Under the pieces are notes generated by a model. The model saw only the letters and a list, made by a program, of their open reading frames with translations, made no database searches and was not told the origin of the DNA. A stretch of DNA of 64,000 bases from positions 558,001-622,000 of the forward strand of contig NZ_JADNYK010000003.1 in NCBI RefSeq assembly GCF_017810075.1. Direction: 5' to 3'. Positions 44,863 to 55,000 of this stretch are shown here, piece after piece. Each line of letters begins with the position of its first letter. Position 1 is the first letter of the stretch. Origin of the DNA: Pseudozobellia sp. WGM2. GTDB taxonomy: Bacteria; Bacteroidota; Bacteroidia; Flavobacteriales; Flavobacteriaceae. Position numbers and translations under genes: made by a program.

Positions 44863-47800
44863 GTGAAAAAATTTCTGACCGATAGTTTTATTTGCTGTTC
44901 AGTTGCGTTTTTTGTCGGTTGCACTGATAAAGAATCCAAAACGATTCCGGTCGAGGAAAAAATTTTCTCGTCACTCGATCCCAAAAAAAGTGGCATTGAA
45001 TTTAAGAATACACTTGTAGAAAACGACTCCCTTAATTATTTCACCTACTCTTACCTTTATATGGGTGGCGGTGTGGCCACCGGAGACATCAATAACGATG
45101 GCCTTATCGACATCTACCTTACCGGCAACCAAATGCCCAATAAGTTATATTTGAACAAAGGAAATTTACAATTTGAGGATATTTCCAATAAAGCCGGCGT
45201 AAGTGGTGATGACAGATGGTATACAGGGGTTACCATGGGTGATGTTAATGGTGACGGACTACTTGATATATATTGTTCCGTAGGTGGAAAGTTCGGTCCA
45301 AAGAATAATCAACTTTTTATAAATAATGGCGACAGTACATTTTCGGAAAAAGCCGAGGAGTATGGCCTTGGCGATATCGGAAACAGTGTTCAGGCAACAT
45401 TTTTCGATTACGATAAAGATGGTGATCTTGATTTGTACGTTGCCAATTATCCCCCCACTAAATTCGACTCCCCGACCTTTGTGTACACCTATAAAATGAA
45501 TAATCTTAAAGAGGAAGAAAGCGATCACCTTTTCAGAAACGACGGGGGCGAATTTGTCGATGTAACCAAAGAAGCGGGTTTGTTCGCATTTGGCCTTACT
45601 TTAAGTGCAACGGTAGGTGACTTGAACAACGATTTATGGCCCGACCTCTATATTTCGAGTGATTTTAACTCCCCTGACCTTATGTACCTCAACAACCAAG
45701 ACGGCACTTTTAAAGAAGTGGTAAAAGAAGCTACTTCCCATACGGCCTTTTATGGTATGGGAGCCGACATCTCCGACTTTAATAATGATGGGTTTCTTGA
45801 TATTTTTCAGGTAGATATGGATGCCAAGAGTAACAGGCGCAAGAAAGCCAATATGGCCAGCATGAACCCTCAATTATTTTGGGATGTGGTCGATGCCGGT
45901 TTTCACTACCAATACATGCACAATTGCATGCAACTTAATTCAGGAGTCTTCGAAAAGGGAATTCCCCATTTTTCGAACGTATCAAGGTTAACAGGCACTT
46001 CTTCCACCGATTGGAGTTGGGGGCCTCTGTTCGCTGATTTTGATAATGATGGCGACAAAGACCTCTTTGTTAGTAATGGTACTCGAAGAGAAATTAATAA
46101 CAATGATTACTTCAACCAATTAAAAGGTCTGGAACTTGATAAAGACACCCTCTTAAATCTCAGTCAACAAATACCTTCTGAAAAAATTGACAATTTCATG
46201 TTCGAAAACAAGGGCAATCTTGATTTTGAACGGGTCAATGAAAAATGGGGTATTCAATTTGAAGGCTTTTCTAACGGGGTCGCATATGCTGATTTGGATA
46301 ATGATGGAGACCTTGAGATTATCACCAATAATATCGACGACTACGTTACGGTATTTGAAAACAAAAGCTCAAAATCAAATAATTATCTTACCATAAAGTT
46401 TGAAGGAACCGAACACAATAAATTCGGATTAGGAAATCGAGTTTATTTGACCAATGATAACACCACCCAACTTCAAGAAATGACCCTGACTCGAGGGTTT
46501 CAATCATCAGTAGCGCCAGAGCTTCATTTCGGACTGGGAAAATCTGAAAGTATCGACGAAATTAAAGTAGTGTGGACCGATGGTAAAATACAGACCATCA
46601 CAAATGTATCAGTGAACCAAACCTTGGTTTTAAAACATGCCGACGCTAGCGATACAGAAATCGAAACCCCTCAAAGACAAAAACTTTTTTCCAATCGAGA
46701 TGAAAACTTCTTTGAAAAACACAAACACGAAGAGAACGAGTACGACGATTTTGAAAAGCAAGTATTATTGCCTCATAAAATGTCTTCTTTCGGCCCCGCA
46801 CTTGCCGTAGGCGATGTTAATAATGATGGCCTAGATGATTGTTTTGTGGGCGGGTCTGCGAAGCATTCGGCGGCACTTTTTCTTCAAAATAAAAATGGAT
46901 TTGAAAAACAGAAAGATTCGTTTTTAGATGAAGATCGCGCATTTGAAGATGTCGGTGCTCTTTTCTTCGATGCCGATAATGATGGTGACACAGACCTTTA
47001 TGTGGTCAGCGGTGGCTATGAGTTTCAACCCGATTCAAAACTACTTCAAGACCGACTCTATATCAATGACGGAACAGGAAAATTCGAGAAGTCTACTGGA
47101 GCATTACCGAAATTGACGGTGAGCGGGTCAAAAGCGTATGCGGCCGATTTTGATAACGATGGGGATCAAGATATTCTTGTGCTCGGCCGACAAGTTCCCG
47201 GAAGATATCCTTCGCCTGCCAGCAGCTATATTCTAGAGAACAATAGTAGCTCAGAAAAAATAGAATTTATAGTTTCTGAAAAAATGCATGCACCCGAGTT
47301 CGATAACATGGGTATGGCGACAAGTGCCGTTATTACCGATTTAAACGGTGATGACCGAATGGATTTTATCGTTGTCGGAGAATGGATGCCCATTAGAGCT
47401 TTCAAGAACACTGAAACCGGCTTTCAAGAAGTATCTCAAGAATTGGGCTTGAACGCTGATACGACGGGTTGGTGGTGGAGCATCGAGCAAGGTGATTTTG
47501 ATGGAGACGGCGACCCTGATTACCTCGTGGGAAACAATGGTCTTAATTATAAATATAAGGCTTCAGAAGAAGAGACTTTTGATATATATGTGAACGATTT
47601 TGACAAAAACAGCAAGCAAGATATTGTACTCAGTTATTACAATGATGGCAAACAGTATCCGTTAAGGGGTCGCGAATGTTCATCGCAACAAATACCGGGA
47701 ATCAAACAAAAATTTGGAGATTACGCCAGCTTTGCCGAAGCTACTTTAGCCGATGTATACACCGAAGCATCTCTAGAATCGGCACTACACTATCAGGTAA

Positions 47801-48168
47801 AATCATTTGCCAGTATTTATTTGGAAAATGACAATGGAAAACTGATTGCTAAAAAACTACCTATTGCAGCACAAACTTCAAGCATAAATCAAATACTTGT
47901 TGAAGATTATGATAAAGATGGAGCTTTGGATATTCTCATTGCGGGCAATCTTTATGCATCTGAAGTGGAAACCCCTCGGAACGATGCTGGCCACGGACTT
48001 CTATTGAAGGGTGATGGTATCGGAAACTTTACCGCGGTCGAAGGTTCAGAAAGTGGATTTTTTGTTCCCGGTGATGTGAAAGGCATGGCACCGATCAGTG
48101 CCAATGGTCAGCGTTATATTATCGTTGCCAAGAATAACGATTATTTACAGACGGTCAAAATCAACTAA
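44863..48168 (+). CDS. VCBS/FG-GAP-repeat and ASPIC/UnbV lipoprotein
   Basis: 1101 residues from the GTG at 44863, behind an AAAAAAGG purine stretch, giving the lipoprotein signal ICCSVAFFVGC. An upstream GTG at 44791 falls within the terminator hairpin and is rejected. The body is two large propellers built from calcium-loop repeats (for example DINNDGLIDIYLTG, DYDKDGDLDLYVANYPP, DFNNDGFLDIF, DFDNDGDKDLFVSNG, DLDNDGDLEI). An ASPIC/UnbV segment LTRGFQSSVAPELHFGLG lies near 560-600. It replaces the SusE/F-type glycan binders and probably binds xylan at the surface. It overlaps the convergent GH43 gene by four bases. Confidence 0.9.
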   Translation: MKKFLTDSFICCSVAFFVGCTDKESKTIPVEEKIFSSLDPKKSGIEFKNTLVENDSLNYFTYSYLYMGGGVATGDINNDGLIDIYLTGNQMPNKLYLNKGNLQFEDISNKAGVSGDDRWYTGVTMGDVNGDGLLDIYCSVGGKFGPKNNQLFINNGDSTFSEKAEEYGLGDIGNSVQATFFDYDKDGDLDLYVANYPPTKFDSPTFVYTYKMNNLKEEESDHLFRNDGGEFVDVTKEAGLFAFGLTLSATVGDLNNDLWPDLYISSDFNSPDLMYLNNQDGTFKEVVKEATSHTAFYGMGADISDFNNDGFLDIFQVDMDAKSNRRKKANMASMNPQLFWDVVDAGFHYQYMHNCMQLNSGVFEKGIPHFSNVSRLTGTSSTDWSWGPLFADFDNDGDKDLFVSNGTRREINNNDYFNQLKGLELDKDTLLNLSQQIPSEKIDNFMFENKGNLDFERVNEKWGIQFEGFSNGVAYADLDNDGDLEIITNNIDDYVTVFENKSSKSNNYLTIKFEGTEHNKFGLGNRVYLTNDNTTQLQEMTLTRGFQSSVAPELHFGLGKSESIDEIKVVWTDGKIQTITNVSVNQTLVLKHADASDTEIETPQRQKLFSNRDENFFEKHKHEENEYDDFEKQVLLPHKMSSFGPALAVGDVNNDGLDDCFVGGSAKHSAALFLQNKNGFEKQKDSFLDEDRAFEDVGALFFDADNDGDTDLYVVSGGYEFQPDSKLLQDRLYINDGTGKFEKSTGALPKLTVSGSKAYAADFDNDGDQDILVLGRQVPGRYPSPASSYILENNSSSEKIEFIVSEKMHAPEFDNMGMATSAVITDLNGDDRMDFIVVGEWMPIRAFKNTETGFQEVSQELGLNADTTGWWWSIEQGDFDGDGDPDYLVGNNGLNYKYKASEEETFDIYVNDFDKNSKQDIVLSYYNDGKQYPLRGRECSSQQIPGIKQKFGDYASFAEATLADVYTEASLESALHYQVKSFASIYLENDNGKLIAKKLPIAAQTSSINQILVEDYDKDGALDILIAGNLYASEVETPRNDAGHGLLLKGDGIGNFTAVEGSESGFFVPGDVKGMAPISANGQRYIIVAKNNDYLQTVKIN

Positions 48169-49202
48169 TCACCATAAGGGTTTAAAGTCTCGATAATTCC
48201 ATCGGGGCGGTAAACGATTTCCGCCATTTTCACCGACCTTAAGTGTGTAACGCCTTTTGACAAACTTGAATCGTGATAGAATAGGTACCATTTACTCTCT
48301 ACTTCGCAAATGGAATGGTGGGAGGTCCAACCCACCACAGGATTCAAAATTCTTCCGGTATACGTAAAAGGTCCGTACGGGTTATCGCCTATTGCGTAAC
48401 AGATATAATGGGTATCACCTGTAGAATATGAGAAGTAATATTTGCCTTGGTACTTGTGCATCCAAGCGGCTTCAAAAAACCTACGGTCATTATCCCCAGA
48501 AAGCAATAGCTTTCCATCTTCATCAAGAATCTGAAGTTCTTTGGGTGCTTCTTCAAACTCTAGCATATCATCCGTCATTTTCGCAACAAACGGTAACAAG
48601 GCCGGTTCATCATCATTTGGAATAAAAGCGGTGGGACTTTCCGGTTGTTCGGCATTGAAGGCTCCGGTTCTCCAACGCTGGAGCTGCCCGCCCCAGAGTC
48701 CGCCAAAATACATATAGTAGGCTCCGTCCTCATCTTCAAAAACTGCAGGGTCAATGCTAAAACTACCTTTTATTGCTTCTGGTCGGGGCACAAACGGACC
48801 TTCGGGAGAATCGCCTACTGCTACACCTATTCTAAAAATTCCGTCATATGCCTTTGCTGGAAAATACAGGTAATATTTCCCGTCTTTATGAGCAGCATCT
48901 GGAGCCCACATTTGTTTCTCGGCCCATGCTACATCTTTAACATGCAATGCAACCCCATGATCAACGGCCTCACTATTTAGACCATCCATAGAAATAACGT
49001 GGTAATCTTCCATAGCGAAATGGCTACCCAAATCATCGAAAGCTTCACCTGCATCAAGGTCGTGCGAAGGATAGATATATATTTTTCCGTTAAAAAAATG
49101 TGCCGATGGATCGGCCGTATATATATGTTTGACCAAAGGTTGTGAAATGGCCTTTTTATTCAACTCATCAAAATCGATATGTTCGATAGAATCTTCTGGC
49201 AT
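48165..49202 (-). CDS. GH43 glycosidase (beta-xylosidase/arabinofuranosidase), cytoplasmic
   Basis: 345 residues, a single five-bladed GH43 domain. The catalytic residues are visible as TADPSAHFF (base Asp), SIDPAVFEDEDG (pKa-modulating Asp) and FFEAAWMHK (acid Glu). No signal peptide is present and the sequence starts with an acidic MPEDSIEHID, so it should act in the cytoplasm. It is 29 bases downstream of the GPH symporter gene, which would deliver its short xylo-oligosaccharides. It lacks the extra C-terminal beta-sandwich of GH43_11/12 xylosidases. Confidence 0.9.
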   Translation of the reverse strand: MPEDSIEHIDFDELNKKAISQPLVKHIYTADPSAHFFNGKIYIYPSHDLDAGEAFDDLGSHFAMEDYHVISMDGLNSEAVDHGVALHVKDVAWAEKQMWAPDAAHKDGKYYLYFPAKAYDGIFRIGVAVGDSPEGPFVPRPEAIKGSFSIDPAVFEDEDGAYYMYFGGLWGGQLQRWRTGAFNAEQPESPTAFIPNDDEPALLPFVAKMTDDMLEFEEAPKELQILDEDGKLLLSGDNDRRFFEAAWMHKYQGKYYFSYSTGDTHYICYAIGDNPYGPFTYTGRILNPVVGWTSHHSICEVESKWYLFYHDSSLSKGVTHLRSVKMAEIVYRPDGIIETLNPYGD

Positions 49203-49231
49203 AGTCTGTTCTTTATCGTGTTCGCTAAATT

Positions 49232-50677
49232 TTAATTCTTCGGAGGTACCCTTCTTTTAATCAAGTCAGTCTCAATCTGAACCTCCATCTTTTTATTGAT
49301 TTCATAGAAAAACAACAATCCAGCGCCAATTACAAATGGTATCGCAGGAAAAATACTGACCAACAATTTGATGCCCTCAATAGCACTTTCGGGCTGTACT
49401 TCTGTGTTCGGCAAATACTCAAAAACACCTAGAACCCATGTGGTAATGGCACCTCCGATACTTAGACCAGCTTTTAGACCTACCATCATCGCAGAAAAAA
49501 TAATGGCAGTTGCCCGACGGTTGTTTTTCCAATCGGAATAATCGGCCACATCGGCAATCATTGCCCATAAGATAGGGATGGTTATTCCGTAGAAAAAACC
49601 ATGCAAAATTTGGGAAATAAACATTAGACTAACTGACTCTGGTGGGAAAAAGTAAAAGAATACAATGAACAAGGCCGAAATGAAAAGAAAAGTACCGAAA
49701 ACATCACGCTTACCGTATTTATCGGCCAATTTCTTTGACAGAGTAATGCCCACTATCATAAAAATAATACCCCCGGCATTAAATAGTCCGAAACCAGCGG
49801 AAATAGGATCTTGCCCAAACTCGTTCAAACCTATACTCGAGAGAAAATCAAGAATGGGTTGAATAACCGATGCAAGCTGCGGTCGATTTACATAGTTTTC
49901 AAAATAGTACACGTAGGCACCCCCTTTCATGGCCAATGTAATAAAGACCAAAGTGGTCAAGGTGAGCATAATGATCCAAGGCCTATTTTTAGCTAAATCG
50001 CCCAAATCTTCTTTCAAACTTGACCGTTGTTCCGGTTTTGGAACAATTCGTTCTCGTGTGCTCAAAAACGTAATCAGCAACATTACAGTACCGACAACAG
50101 CCAAAACGGTCATTACCTTTTCGATACCTACGGCCATATCGCCATCACCTGCACTTTTGATAATGCCCAACATAAATACCTGAACAAAGAACTGAGCGAA
50201 CATTACAGCTACAAAACGATATGAAGAAAGACTGTTACGTTCTCCCATGTCACCAGTTATTACCCCACTAAGCGCCGAATAGGGCAAGTTATTGGCAGCG
50301 TACAACAATAGTAAAAGCGTATATGTTACAATGGCATAGATGACCTTGCCTTTGTACGAGAAATCGGGTGTGGTAAACGCAAACAAGGCCACTACCCCCA
50401 AGGGTATGGCCGTAAACAATATCCAAGGGCGAAATTTTCCCCATTTGGTATGGGTTCTATCTGCAAGGGCACCGATTACAGGATTAAAGATAAAAGCGGC
50501 AATCAGGCCCACTACCAACATGATCACCGAAGAATCTTTCGGTGAAAGACCATAGATATCAGTATAGAAAAATGCGAGGTAGGTAATTAGCGTCTGAAAT
50601 ACCAAATTGGCTGCTAGGTCACCAAGGCTATAGCCGATTTTTTCCTTTACGGACAGTTTTTGCGAGTTTGAAGTCAT
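49232..50677 (-). CDS. GPH-family sugar:cation symporter (XynP/YicJ-like)
   Basis: 481 residues with about 12 membrane helices. Signatures of the glycoside-pentoside-hexuronide family: KEKIGYSLGDLAANLVFQ at the start, NPVIGALADRTHTKWGKFRPW between helices 2 and 3, NLPYSALSGVITGDMGERN and IPILWAMIADVADYSDWK. It takes up xylosides or glucuronides across the inner membrane with Na+ or H+. It lies between the GH10 and GH43 genes (33 and 29 bases), forming a three-gene operon. Confidence 0.92.
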   Translation of the reverse strand: MTSNSQKLSVKEKIGYSLGDLAANLVFQTLITYLAFFYTDIYGLSPKDSSVIMLVVGLIAAFIFNPVIGALADRTHTKWGKFRPWILFTAIPLGVVALFAFTTPDFSYKGKVIYAIVTYTLLLLLYAANNLPYSALSGVITGDMGERNSLSSYRFVAVMFAQFFVQVFMLGIIKSAGDGDMAVGIEKVMTVLAVVGTVMLLITFLSTRERIVPKPEQRSSLKEDLGDLAKNRPWIIMLTLTTLVFITLAMKGGAYVYYFENYVNRPQLASVIQPILDFLSSIGLNEFGQDPISAGFGLFNAGGIIFMIVGITLSKKLADKYGKRDVFGTFLFISALFIVFFYFFPPESVSLMFISQILHGFFYGITIPILWAMIADVADYSDWKNNRRATAIIFSAMMVGLKAGLSIGGAITTWVLGVFEYLPNTEVQPESAIEGIKLLVSIFPAIPFVIGAGLLFFYEINKKMEVQIETDLIKRRVPPKN

Positions 50678-50710
50678 TGCTGGGTTGATTATCTGAAATG
50701 AAACGAAGCG

Positions 50711-51838
50711 TTACTTGTTAAGCTCCATAACACTTTCATAAGCTTTTTTGGGTCGGTAGTTTCTATCGAAAAGTAGCGGATAATTCGTTCTATCGTCAAT
50801 GGGCCAGTTATTGAGCCACGACGACCCGTCGTTTATACCCCAGAATGTTACCCTATCAATTTTATCACGATGTTTACGAAATAGCTTGAAAATATCTTGG
50901 TATCGTTTAGCCAATATATTTTGAACAGAATCAGGCAGACTTTCAGGATAGGGATTCATTGATGGACTATTCTCAAAATTTTGACTCACTTCGGCCCCTT
51001 CTAAATCCCAGGGGTTGGGCAGTACCGTAATATCCAGCTCGCTAATCGAAACCTTTACCCCTGCGTCATGATAGGCGATAATACTAGTTTCAATTTCTTC
51101 AAGAGTCGGCCCTTCCAAATTCCAATGGCCTTGCATGCCCACTGCGTCAATCTTTATATTTTTTTCTTTTAATTTTTTTACCAAACGTATAACCCCTGCC
51201 CTCTTTTCGGGATTTGTAAGATTATAATCGTTGTAGACGAGTTGAACGTCTGGGTCCGCTTTTGCCGCAGTTTCAAATGCCAGTTCTAAATAGCTATCGC
51301 CCAAAACTTCAAGAAATATAGATTCTCGAAGAGTTCCATCTTCATTTAAGGCTTCATTTACCACATCCCAAGAGTCTATTTTACCCTTATACCTATTCAC
51401 TATGCTATTAATATGGTTTTTTAGAATGACAGTCATGGCCGAACTGTCGTTTACTTCGGTTACCCAATCGGCCAATTGGCTATGCCAGACCAAAGTATGG
51501 CCCACGGTATGTAGATTATTCTTTTTACCCAAATCAACATACTTATCGGCAATTTCAAAATTGAATTTATCAGGTGATGGATGTATATGCATCCACTTCA
51601 TGATGTTTTCAGGTGTAATACTATTGAACTCTTTTTTCAACAGTGCTGTCGCCAATGAATCTTTCTCTTCAATAACACCATTATTGATAGCGGCTCCCAC
51701 AAAGAAATCATAGGAAAACGTATTCTTGAGACTTGGGTCGACATGTTCTGCTTCCACATTTTCCGAAGCCTTATTTCCACAGGCCGCAACGACGGCAAGA
51801 AGGCATATACAACCAAAAATTTGAATTGGGGATTTCAT
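50711..51838 (-). CDS. GH10 endo-1,4-beta-xylanase lipoprotein
   Basis: 375 residues from the ATG at 51838, giving a lipoprotein signal LLAVVAACGN. An earlier in-frame start at 51883 is rejected because it would displace the signal. The GH10 barrel shows NSITPENIMKW, VGHTLVWHSQ, the acid/base Glu in WDVVNEALN and the nucleophile Glu in VSISELDIT, then TFWGINDGSSW. It should be surface or periplasmic and cut the xylan backbone. First gene of the leftward xylan operon; the motif TGGCATGAGCTGCCA lies 174 bases upstream. Confidence 0.94.
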   Translation of the reverse strand: MKSPIQIFGCICLLAVVAACGNKASENVEAEHVDPSLKNTFSYDFFVGAAINNGVIEEKDSLATALLKKEFNSITPENIMKWMHIHPSPDKFNFEIADKYVDLGKKNNLHTVGHTLVWHSQLADWVTEVNDSSAMTVILKNHINSIVNRYKGKIDSWDVVNEALNEDGTLRESIFLEVLGDSYLELAFETAAKADPDVQLVYNDYNLTNPEKRAGVIRLVKKLKEKNIKIDAVGMQGHWNLEGPTLEEIETSIIAYHDAGVKVSISELDITVLPNPWDLEGAEVSQNFENSPSMNPYPESLPDSVQNILAKRYQDIFKLFRKHRDKIDRVTFWGINDGSSWLNNWPIDDRTNYPLLFDRNYRPKKAYESVMELNK

Positions 51839-52003
51839 ATTATTTTTGTTTTTAACCGAATAGCAAGAAATATAATTTATCACATTTACAATACGACCAT
51901 TCGAAAATTACCGAATTATTCGTGAAATACAGATTAAACTATCGACATGATAAAAATCGTATTTCTCAATTAGGCTGGATGCCAATTATGAAGCAAGAAA
52001 TGT

Positions 52004-52026
52004 CAAAAATGTGGCATGAGCTGCCA
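52004..52026 (-). promoter_or_regulatory. Candidate operator before the GH10 operon
   Basis: Leftward ATGCCACATTTTTG (52017-52004) is joined to an inverted TGCCA (52022-52026) through TGAGC, giving TGGCATGAGCTGCCA. It shares ATGCCA-y-ATTTT with the element upstream of the GH67 gene. It lies between the HTCS stop and the GH10 start. Confidence 0.4.
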
Positions 52027-52054
52027 TTGCAATGTAAGAAAGGGAAAAGAACCT

Positions 52055-55000
52055 TTATTCTTGTTTAAATTCAGTGGGCAACACCCCAAAATAAGCTTTA
52101 AAACATTTGGTGAAATAAGAAGGTGACGAGAATCCGACTTTGTAACAGACTTCGCTAATAGAAGCATCTCCATTTTCAATAATTTCCTTGGCTTTTTCTA
52201 AACGTAGTTTTCTTAGGAATTCGTTGGCAGTATGGCCGGTCAGCGATTTTATCTTCCGGTAAAGCTGACTTCGGCTCAAGTTCAACTCCCCGGCCAATTG
52301 CTCTACATTCAGGTTTTCATCGGCTATATTTTCAATAATATACTCCATTACCTTAGTGATAAAACCTTTGTCAAGAAGTGATGTATTCTCGGGTATCTTT
52401 ACGTTATTCGTTCCTTCGCCAAATTTATCGAATAATATTTGCCTACTCTTTATAATTTGCCTGAGTTGTGCCCTAAGCACCTTCAAATCAAATGGTTTGC
52501 TCAGGTAGATGTCGGCCCCGGAATCAATGCCCTTTATCCAATCTTCACTCATTGTCTTAGCCGTTAACATCAATAACGGTATATGGCTCGTTCTCAAATC
52601 ATCTTTTATGGCCTTACAGAATTCTAAACCATCCATTTCTGGCATAACAACATCTGTAATAATTAAATCGGGTATACGCTCAAGGGCCAGTTTTAGGCCC
52701 TGTTGCCCATTTACAGCCTCAAACACATTGTATTCGGTCTGAAGCTCATTTTTGAGATATGACCGTAGCTCGGTATTATCTTCGACTATGAGTAAGGTCT
52801 TCTTTGCTCCTGTAAGCATTTCAAGTCGTGCGGTTTCAGGTATGTCTTGATTTGTTGCAGGCACCACCTCTTCATTAATTGTGGCGGCCAATAATAATTC
52901 TTCAGTATTAAAATGTTCTCTGCCCATGGGCAAGAATACCCTGAACTTTGTTCCAACGGCCTCCTCACTTTCGACGACAATATGCCCTTTCAGTAAATCG
53001 ACAAAACTTTTTACCACCTCTAGACCTATACCCGTACCCCCGTAATATTGACTGTTCATGTTTTTGACCTGATAGAATCGTTCAAAAACATTTCTTACCT
53101 CTTCTTGACTTATACCGCTCCCCGTATCTTCAATAAAAATCTCAATTGCTGGTAACTGCTTTTCGGTATCTATGAGGGGAAATATCATATTGGTTTCCCT
53201 TTGGTGTACGCCTATAGTGATGGTGCCATTGTCTGGGGTAATCTTAAATGCATTTGACAGTATGTTGAACAGCACTTTTTCTAACATACCGGGATCGCTC
53301 CAAAGCTTTACGTTTTTACCACTAGACTCAAAAAGCATCGCGATATTCTTCAATTCAGCTTCTTCATTAAAATGTTCCGCGATTTCTTGTGAAAAATCGA
53401 CCACATCGATTTCTGAAACCTTAATCGAAAACTTGTTCAACTGTAGTTTTCTGAAATCCATCAACTCATCGATCAGTCGTTTTAAACGAGCCGTATTTTT
53501 ATGAATGATATTGAGTTTTTCCGACAAACCTTTTGAAAGTCTATATTTTTGATCATGCATAACCGACTCAAGCGGGTTTAGAATCAGCGTTAGAGGCGTT
53601 CGAAATTCGTGAGAGATATTGGTAAAGAACTGAATCTTACGATTGTTCAATTCTTCTTCTTGCAAACGTCTGGCGCGTTCGACCTGTACCAAACGTTTTT
53701 CTCGAATTCTTTCTTTGGTCAGTCTAAATGCAAACACAGAAATCATTACGAACAATATGAGATAACAAGCAATGGCCAAAGTAGTTCTATACCATGGTGG
53801 CAATACGGTCAACCGCAGCGTTTTTGCACTCTCGTTCCAAACCCCATCATTGTTGGCCGCTTTGACCATAAAAGTATAATCGCCCGGTGATAAATTAGTA
53901 TAGGTGGCACTCGTGGTATTACTCACAAAATTCCAAGTATCTTCTAGGCCATCAAGGTAATAGGCATATTTATTCTTCTCAGGTCGGGTATAATTAAGGG
54001 CCGCAAATTCAATTGTAAAAAAAGACTGATTGTGGTTCAATGTCAAATGCTCTGTTTCTCCAATAGCTTTTTTCAATGGTGAGCTTGATGATTTATTATG
54101 TATTTTGAAGTTCGTAAAGTAGACTTCTGGTTTTCTTTCATTAAATGTAATAGCTTCTGGGTTTACTACATTTACCCCCTTATAGTTACCAAAATACATG
54201 GTGCCGTCTTCATCTTTAAAGCCAGCATTATAATTGAAATCATCTGACAACAAACCATCATTGGCGCTATAGTTGGTAAACTGTTTTTCTTCAATTTCAA
54301 AGTATGAAAGCCCTTTATTGCCTCCAAGCCATAGATTACCATCATCACCTTCTAAAATCGTAGCAATACTTTCTTGCTCCAAATTGGTCGAGGCACTGTT
54401 GAACCAAGTGATATTTTTTCCATTTACATCATATTTCCATAGCCCTGCACCATCGGTACCGATCCATATATTCCCAAACTTATCTTCGAAAAGTGTGACC
54501 GTTAAATCTATTAATACCTTTTCGGCCGGATTTTGCTCTTCGGACGGCATCAACTCTAGATTCTCGAATGCCCCTTTATATCCATTTTTCCTTTTAAACA
54601 CCCCACGGTTAGTAGCTACCCAAACTGTGTTGTTTCTGTCTACAAGAACTTTTCTTATTTCAGCACCTTGTCTAAAAAGACTATCTGCGACAAAATCGAA
54701 CTTTTTAGTTTTTGAATCATAATAATGTAATCCACTAGAGCTCGTGCCGATCCAAACTACACCATCGATATCTTCGGCAAAATTCATAATACGATGAAAC
54801 CGCAAGCGCCCGTTCACCTCTTGAATTTCATAATGCTTGAATTGATCACTTCCCCTGGGCAGATAATATATACCGGAGTTCCAAGTGGCCACCCACAGAT
54901 TGCTTCCACTATCGAAAAACAGATTCTGTACATCTAACGCCTCGAAGCCTTTTGCAATGGGGTTATCTTGATCGATAAGATGATCAAAGGTTTTTTTCTC

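Noticed and set aside
54273-54722. 149-codon rightward frame opposite the HTCS gene
   Set aside because: It is antisense to the propeller repeats of the HTCS; serine- and proline-rich composition is typical of a shadow frame.
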